Assembly: GCA_946401755.1 (NCBI GenBank)
Contig: CAMIVH010000020.1
Location: forward strand, 1-11,250
Reading direction: 5' to 3'
Length of the DNA: 11,250 nucleotides
From: an uncultured Caryophanales bacterium
GTDB taxonomy: Bacteria; Bacillota_I; Bacilli_A; RFN20; CAG-826
The notes under the pieces are model-generated. The model was not told the DNA's origin. It saw nothing but the letters and a program-made list of their open reading frames with translations, and did no database searches. Of the stretch, positions 8,191-11,250 are shown piece after piece. Each line of letters starts with the position of its first letter. Within the stretch, counting starts at the first letter, position 1. Position numbers and translations under genes: made by a program.

Positions 8191-8227
8191 AAAACCTCCC
8201 TATTTAATTAATAAGGAGGTCTTTTTT
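8191..8227 (+). terminator. Terminator-like hairpin after valS that contains the ribosome binding site of the next gene
   Basis: ACCTCC (8194-8199) pairs with GGAGGT (8215-8220). After a C-A mismatch, TATT (8201-8204) pairs with AATA (8210-8213) around a 5-nt loop, and CTTTTTT follows (8221-8227). The A-tract, stem and T-tract form a convincing intrinsic terminator for valS. The 3' arm is also a near-perfect SD (AAGGAGGT, 8213-8220), 7 nt before the ATG at 8228. In the folded RNA that SD is fully base-paired, so the element may gate both transcription and translation of the small gene and radC. Confidence 0.75.
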
Positions 8228-8410
8228 ATGACTTATAAATTACTCAGCGAAGAAGAGATGCAAAACCACTATGTTGGTGAAGCAATTACAGTCACCGCTG
8301 TCATGGCACTTTTATGCGCCGCCATCATTGCAGTAGTGCTCTATCGTTTGTTCCGCTCCTCTAAGGGCAGTGCTGCTGTTCCTGGTGGTTGGAAATTCTC
8401 TTGGAACTAA
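8228..8410 (+). CDS. Small single-span membrane or secreted peptide (60 aa), function unknown
   Basis: I do not recognise this protein with certainty. The 60 residues have an acidic N-terminus (LLSEEEMQNHYVG, 5-17), one hydrophobic stretch of about 20 residues (about 19-39, AVMALLCAAIIAVVL), a basic patch (R40, R43, K46) and a C-terminus with a GG pair and aromatics (VPGGWKFSWN). By the positive-inside rule, a membrane form would have its C-terminus in the cytoplasm. LSEEEM...VG also resembles the LSxxELxxIxGG leader of double-glycine bacteriocins, though Val replaces the first Gly and the Ile position is His; cleavage there would leave a 43-residue cationic hydrophobic peptide. No transporter or immunity gene is nearby. 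The chosen ATG has an excellent SD (AAGGAGGT); an in-frame ATG at 8165 inside valS has none. Its stop overlaps the radC start (TAATG). It is likely a real gene with an unclear role. Confidence 0.7.
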   Translation: MTYKLLSEEEMQNHYVGEAITVTAVMALLCAAIIAVVLYRLFRSSKGSAAVPGGWKFSWN

Positions 8411-9096
8411 TGGGCAAGATTGATGATTTACCCACTCTAGATAAGCCACGTGAAAAAGCGGCTAGATTTGGGATTGAAACATTAAGTGACGAGGAATTAT
8501 TAGCCCTTATTATCAATGTTGGAACAGTTGGACATTCCTCCCTTGATATTGCTAGAGATGTCTTAAATGATTGTCACTCATTAACGGCTTTATACAACAA
8601 ACCATACCAATATTTTCATACCTTTAAGGGGTTAAAGAGAGTGAACGCTTTGAAGCTTGCAGCGACCATTGAAATCGCTAAAAGAATGAACGAGAAAACA
8701 CGTCTCGTTTATGAAGAAAAAGCGGAGGTAAATAGCGAGTCTCTTTACCAGAGATACGCTCTTTCGTTGGTGGGTCAAAGTCAAGAAAACTTTGTGCTAG
8801 TTATTCTTAATAAGAATAAACAAATCATTTTTGAGAAGGTTTTGTATAAAGGCGATGATGAAAATGTGAGCATTTCCGCTCGTGAAATAATCAATCTTTT
8901 AGTGCTCCATAACGGCTATTATTTTTACCTCATCCATAACCATCCAAACAACTCATTATCACCGAGCGATTCTGATATGATATTCACCGAAAAAATCAAC
9001 CGAAGAGCAGAAAAGATAGGGGTTAAACTTCTTGATCATCTGATTATCGGACAAACAGGATATTATTCATTTCTTCACTCTAAAGTATTTTCTTAA
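8410..9096 (+). CDS. radC: RadC family JAMM-domain protein
   Basis: RadC (UPF0758) proteins have an N-terminal helix-hairpin-helix-like region and a C-terminal JAB1/MPN/Mov34-like metal-binding domain. Their role is unsettled, and the old link to DNA repair in E. coli is not well supported. Here the N-terminus has LPTLDKPREKAARFGIETLS (7-26), matching the RadC opening. The JAMM motif HNHPNNSLSPSDSD spans 176-189, with H176, H178, S186 and D189 in metal-binding spacing. The length of 228 is usual. The ATG overlaps the preceding stop as TAATG. No SD is seen close to it, so translation probably depends on ribosomes finishing the small peptide gene. A TTG at 8389, seven codons upstream in frame, also lacks an SD and would precede the conserved start. 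In Bacillus radC lies between maf and mreB, both missing here. Confidence 0.95.
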   Translation: MGKIDDLPTLDKPREKAARFGIETLSDEELLALIINVGTVGHSSLDIARDVLNDCHSLTALYNKPYQYFHTFKGLKRVNALKLAATIEIAKRMNEKTRLVYEEKAEVNSESLYQRYALSLVGQSQENFVLVILNKNKQIIFEKVLYKGDDENVSISAREIINLLVLHNGYYFYLIHNHPNNSLSPSDSDMIFTEKINRRAEKIGVKLLDHLIIGQTGYYSFLHSKVFS

Positions 9097-9113
9097 TGAG
9101 AAAATTTCTTTAA
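9087..9113 (+). terminator. Weak AT-rich terminator overlapping the end of radC
   Basis: ATTTTCT (9087-9093) pairs perfectly with AGAAAAT (9099-9105) around a 5-nt loop, followed by TTCTTT and more T-rich sequence. The radC stop codon is in the loop. The stem is short and A/T-rich, so termination may be partial. It lies just before the rplU promoter. Confidence 0.4.
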
Positions 9114-9120
9114 TTTATTA

Positions 9121-9149
9121 TTGAACGCTCTTATAACTTATGTTATATT
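9121..9149 (+). promoter_or_regulatory. Strong promoter of the rplU-prp-rpmA operon
   Basis: TTGAAC (9121-9126) and TATATT (9144-9149) are 17 nt apart, with TG at 9141-9142 making an extended -10. The predicted start near 9156 falls at the base of the first leader hairpin. This is the best full promoter in the window besides that of valS, as expected for a ribosomal protein operon. Confidence 0.8.
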
Positions 9150-9151
9150 AC

Positions 9152-9251
9152 ATGCGTTGTCGCCTCACTAGCTACAACCGCATAGAAAAGGTTTATGAAA
9201 CTTTATTAAGTACCTTAATAGCGAGTACTTAGTGATTAAACAGAAGGAGGG
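9152..9251 (+). promoter_or_regulatory. Structured 5' leader of rplU, candidate ribosomal protein L21 leader
   Basis: Two hairpins are visible in the roughly 100-nt leader. The first pairs ATGCGTTGT (9152-9160) with ACAAcCGCAT (9174-9183), with one bulged C and a 13-nt loop. The second pairs 9203-9213 with 9225-9235 (core AAGTAC/GTACTT plus flanking A-U and G-U pairs) around an 11-nt loop, CTTAATAGCGA. An AAGGAGGG SD follows at 9244-9251. Bacilli and Clostridia carry an L21 leader at this place, thought to mediate autoregulation by L21. Position and structure fit, but I could not test the sequence against the Rfam L21_leader model. Confidence 0.65.
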
Positions 9252-9256
9252 ACATT

Positions 9257-9565
9257 ATGTACGCAATTATTGAAACTGGTGGAAAACAAGTTCGCGTGGA
9301 AGTTGGTAGCAAAATCTACGTCGAAAAACTCGATGCCGAAGTCGGTGCAAAAATCACCCTCGACAAAGTGCTCCTAATCGGAGACAAGGCTCTCAAAGTT
9401 GGTAACCCATATATCGAAGGTGCCAAAGTGACAGCCAAAGTCGAAAAACAAGGCAAAAGCAAAAAAATCCGCGTCTTCAAGTACAAAGCAAAGGCTAACG
9501 AACACAAGACCATTGGTCATCGTCAACCATATACTTGCTTAGTAATCGAAGCTATCAATGCCTAA
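9257..9565 (+). CDS. rplU: 50S ribosomal protein L21
   Basis: L21 binds 23S rRNA in the large subunit. The 102 residues match the family length. The opening MYAIIETGGKQ and the C-terminal rRNA-binding segment (KIRVFKYKAKANEHKTIGHRQPYT, about 70-93, with the typical KxKxxxxxxxGHRQ pattern) are diagnostic. An AAGGAGGG SD lies 5 nt before the ATG. It is first in the rplU-prp-rpmA operon found across Bacillota, and the prp start follows its stop by 2 nt. Confidence 0.98.
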   Translation: MYAIIETGGKQVRVEVGSKIYVEKLDAEVGAKITLDKVLLIGDKALKVGNPYIEGAKVTAKVEKQGKSKKIRVFKYKAKANEHKTIGHRQPYTCLVIEAINA

Positions 9566-9567
9566 TC

Positions 9568-9879
9568 ATGATTAAAGTGATAATTGGCCGTGCATCTAAT
9601 AACCAAATCAACTTCTTAGAAGTTAAGGGTCACGCTAACTCAGCTGAATATGGACAAGATCTTGTCTGTGCAGCGGTCAGTGCAGTAGTGACTGGAGGAT
9701 TCAATAACTTAGTTAACGTTAAAGATTACGAAATTAAGTTAGATGAAGGACATGCATTATTCAAAAGTGAACGTCCATTAGATGCCCATGATGAAGTCGT
9801 GATTGAAACAATCGTGTGTGGGTTAAATACTATATGCGAATCAAATCCGAAATTCATCGCTATCAAAACCGATAAGTAA
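9568..9879 (+). CDS. prp: Prp, cysteine protease that trims ribosomal protein L27 (YsxB family)
   Basis: Prp removes the N-terminal extension of L27, a step shown to be essential in Staphylococcus aureus and expected in bacteria whose L27 has this extension. The 103-residue protein carries GHANSAEYGQDLVCAAVSAV at 21-40. H22 and C34 occupy the same positions as the catalytic pair of the S. aureus enzyme. The gene sits between rplU and rpmA, the classic arrangement. I start it at the ATG 2 nt after the rplU stop; the reading frame is open further upstream into rplU but the conserved protein begins MIKVIIGRAS. No strong SD is visible, so translation is probably coupled to rplU. The substrate is encoded 24 nt downstream and has the expected cleavage motif. 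Confidence 0.96.
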   Translation: MIKVIIGRASNNQINFLEVKGHANSAEYGQDLVCAAVSAVVTGGFNNLVNVKDYEIKLDEGHALFKSERPLDAHDEVVIETIVCGLNTICESNPKFIAIKTDK

Positions 9880-9903
9880 TTCGGTAGAAAAGAGGAAATA
9901 AAG

Positions 9904-10188
9904 ATGTTATTTAAATTAAATCTCCAACTCTTTGCTAGTAAAAAAGGTGTCGGTTCCACAAAAAACGGACGTGATTCTGCTGGTCGTAGACTTGGCGCTA
10001 AAGTCGCCGATGGACAATGGTGCCATGCAGGTAGCATTATCTACCGTCAAAGAGGAACAAGAATTTATCCTGGAGTCAATACCAAAAAAGGTAAAGACGA
10101 TACCATCTTCGCCACATGTAATGGTGTTGTGAAGTATGAACGTTCTGGCAAAGACAGAACACTCGTGAAAGTCGTTCCACAAGACTAA
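9904..10188 (+). CDS. rpmA: 50S ribosomal protein L27 with Prp-cleavable N-terminal extension
   Basis: L27 reaches into the peptidyl transferase centre through its N-terminus. This 94-residue form begins MLFKLNLQLFASKKGVGSTK: the first ten residues are the extension typical of Bacillota, Mollicutes-related groups and Fusobacteria, and Prp is expected to cut between F10 and A11 to leave ASKKG. The S. aureus extension, as I recall it, is MLKLNLQFF, so this one is a residue longer with Leu at the next-to-last position. The body has the conserved STKNGRDS and GSIIYRQRGTRIYPG blocks, while WCHAGS and NTKKGKDDT depart from common forms (often FVTAGS and NVGRGGDDT). An AGAGGA SD (9891-9896) lies 7 nt before the ATG. 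It is the last gene of the operon. Confidence 0.98.
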   Translation: MLFKLNLQLFASKKGVGSTKNGRDSAGRRLGAKVADGQWCHAGSIIYRQRGTRIYPGVNTKKGKDDTIFATCNGVVKYERSGKDRTLVKVVPQD

Positions 10189-10206
10189 TTGTTAAAAAAG
10201 AACATT

Positions 10207-10231
10207 AAGACCACATTTTAGTGGTCTTTTT
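10207..10231 (+). terminator. Rho-independent terminator of the rplU-prp-rpmA operon
   Basis: AAGACCAC (10207-10214) pairs perfectly with GTGGTCTT (10221-10228) around the 6-nt loop ATTTTA, ending in a run of five T (10227-10231). The 8-bp stem starts 19 nt after the rpmA stop. This is the cleanest simple terminator in the window. Confidence 0.88.
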
Positions 10232-10245
10232 GTATGCTTTTCTTA

Positions 10246-10251
10246 TATAAT
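10246..10251 (+). promoter_or_regulatory. Possible -10 box of an obgE promoter
   Basis: A consensus TATAAT lies 21 nt before the obgE start, just after the rpmA terminator. I see no good -35; the expected place falls in the 3' arm of the terminator stem. The predicted start, about 10258, would leave a leader of roughly 15 nt of A/G-rich sequence. Confidence 0.5.
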
Positions 10252-10272
10252 AGAAAAGAAAGAAGAAATTTT

Positions 10273-11250
10273 ATGTTTATTGACCGTGCAGTTATTGAAG
10301 TAAGAAGTGGTAAAGGTGGCGATGGCGCCATTGCCTTTTTACATGAAAAGTACGTCGCTAAAGGCGGACCAGCTGGCGGTAATGGTGGCCGTGGTGGTTC
10401 CATTTATTTAAGAGCCAGTAAGACCATTAACACATTATTCAATTTCCGTCATAGTAAAACCTTCATCGCTAATGATGGCGAAAAAGGCGGTATTAAAAAC
10501 CAATACGGTAAATACGCAGAAGACGTCATCGTCGATGTCCCAGTGGGCACTGTTGTCTATTTAGAAAAAGACAAAGAGTTCTTAGGTGACTTAAACGAAG
10601 ACGGTAAGATTGTCATGGTCGCTAAAGGTGGTAGAGGTGGTAGAGGTAACTCCTGCTTCAAGAGTTCCACTAATAGAGTTCCAAAAATCGCTGAAAATGG
10701 TGAACCAGGTGAAAGAAAGAGATTGATTCTTGAACTTAAACTTTTAGCTGATGTCGGTTTAGTGGGCTTCCCAAGCGTTGGTAAGAGCACACTTTTAAGT
10801 GTGGTCAGTGCCGCTAAGCCAGAAATTGCTGATTATCCATTCACAACCATTACACCAAATTTAGGTGTTGTTTCCGTAAAAGATGGTAGTTCCTTCGTGA
10901 TGGCGGACTTACCAGGATTAATTGAAGGTGCTCACCAAGGTAAAGGTCTTGGCTTACAGTTCCTTAGACATATTGAAAGATGTCGTGTCATCGTTCATGT
11001 GATTGACCTTTCTGAAACTGGTAGAGATCCATTTGAGGATTACAAAATTATTAACAATGAACTTAAAGAATATGGCTTTGCCTTAGATAAACGTCCACAA
11101 ATCATCGTTGCTAGTAAGATGGATGAAGAAGGTGCTGATGAAAAGCTTAAGAAATTAGAAAAACAAATCGGTAAAGAGATTATTCCAATCAGTGCAATCA
11201 CTGAAGATAACATTGATAAATTGCTCTATAAGTGCAGTGAAGTTCTTAAA
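10273..11250 (+). CDS. obgE: GTPase Obg/CgtA, 3' end beyond the window
   Basis: Obg is an essential GTPase that binds the 50S subunit and links ribosome assembly to nucleotide stress. The frame is open for 326 codons to the last base of the window, so any C-terminal domain is cut off. The Gly-rich Obg fold occupies about 1-158 (GKGGDGAIAF, GGPAGGNGGRGGS, AKGGRGGRGN). The G domain follows: G1 GFPSVGKST at 165-173, the G2/switch I segment YPFTT at 188-192, G3 DLPG at 212-215 and G5 SAIT at 307-310. G4 reads ASKMD (280-284) where the family usually has NKxD, so Ser replaces the guanine-contacting Asn. The ATG has only an A/G-rich weak SD (AAGAAAGAAGAAA). Obg follows rpmA in most Bacillota; spo0B, which lies between them in Bacillus, is absent. 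Confidence 0.97.
   Translation, partial: MFIDRAVIEVRSGKGGDGAIAFLHEKYVAKGGPAGGNGGRGGSIYLRASKTINTLFNFRHSKTFIANDGEKGGIKNQYGKYAEDVIVDVPVGTVVYLEKDKEFLGDLNEDGKIVMVAKGGRGGRGNSCFKSSTNRVPKIAENGEPGERKRLILELKLLADVGLVGFPSVGKSTLLSVVSAAKPEIADYPFTTITPNLGVVSVKDGSSFVMADLPGLIEGAHQGKGLGLQFLRHIERCRVIVHVIDLSETGRDPFEDYKIINNELKEYGFALDKRPQIIVASKMDEEGADEKLKKLEKQIGKEIIPISAITEDNIDKLLYKCSEVLK

Noticed and set aside
8186..8214. TTGAAA with a TAATAA 17 nt downstream as a promoter for the small gene.
   Set aside because: The -10 matches only three of six consensus bases, and the start would lie past the SD, leaving the gene nearly leaderless.
8165..8227. An upstream in-frame ATG at 8165 could extend the small peptide by 21 residues.
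   Set aside because: It lies inside the end of valS, has no SD, and translates the terminator hairpin. The ATG at 8228 has an excellent SD at 7 nt.
8389..8409. TTG start for radC seven codons upstream of the chosen ATG.
   Set aside because: No SD precedes it, and the ATG forming a TAATG overlap is closer to the conserved start of RadC proteins.
9535..9567. An earlier start for prp within rplU.
   Set aside because: The added residues are an out-of-frame reading of rplU. The catalytic His and Cys fall at 22 and 34, as in S. aureus Prp, only with the ATG at 9568.
9316..10182. Reverse-strand ORFs opposite rplU, prp and rpmA.
   Set aside because: They lie entirely over well-identified conserved ribosomal genes and have no start signals or known protein features.
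10218..10790. Reverse-strand ORFs opposite obgE, rich in Pro.
   Set aside because: They are the complement of the Gly-rich Obg codons (GGT/GGC) and of biased codon use, with no SD or recognisable domain.
1..11250. Mobile elements, CRISPR arrays, tRNA genes, toxin-antitoxin or defence genes.
   Set aside because: I looked for terminal repeats, regularly spaced repeats, cloverleaf ends and relevant protein motifs on both strands and saw none. All long frames belong to housekeeping genes in one direction.

Overview
The window is a chromosomal housekeeping segment of a low-GC Bacillota (Firmicutes) bacterium, probably from the Erysipelotrichia/Mollicutes side of Bacilli. The evidence is the gene order, a T-box leader on valS, a candidate L21 leader on rplU, and the Prp protease paired with an L27 that carries a cleavable N-terminal extension. 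lon ends in TGA, so the standard bacterial code fits and the mycoplasma code (TGA = Trp) does not. All genes are on the + strand. I see no mobile element, CRISPR array, tRNA or rRNA.

Layout. Positions 1-117 are the 3' end of a probable rarA, followed 3 nt later by a helical, TPR-like protein of unknown function and a terminator. A promoter with an extended -10 then drives tig, lon and engB (protein folding, ATP-dependent proteolysis, 50S assembly GTPase); lon and engB overlap by 4 nt. A strong promoter inside the 3' end of engB starts a complete tRNA-Val-type T-box leader controlling valS. After valS, a terminator-like hairpin carries the Shine-Dalgarno sequence of a 60-codon membrane or secreted peptide gene, which overlaps radC by one base. 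A second strong promoter and a structured leader precede rplU-prp-rpmA (L21, L27 protease, L27). A clear terminator follows, and then obgE runs off the end of the window.

The order is a compacted version of the Bacillus chromosome order (tig-lonA-ysxC-valS-radC-rplU-ysxB-rpmA-obg). The clpX, hem, folC, maf, mreBCD, minCD and sporulation genes that separate these blocks in Bacillus are missing here. Most genes serve translation or ribosome assembly (engB, valS, rplU, prp, rpmA, obgE) or protein quality control (tig, lon).

The least ordinary parts are the small peptide gene between valS and radC, with its hidden ribosome binding site and bacteriocin-leader-like N-terminus; a perfect 11-bp hairpin inside the start of engB; and a Ser in place of Asn in the Obg G4 motif. 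I see no convincing evidence of a complete undescribed multi-gene system.
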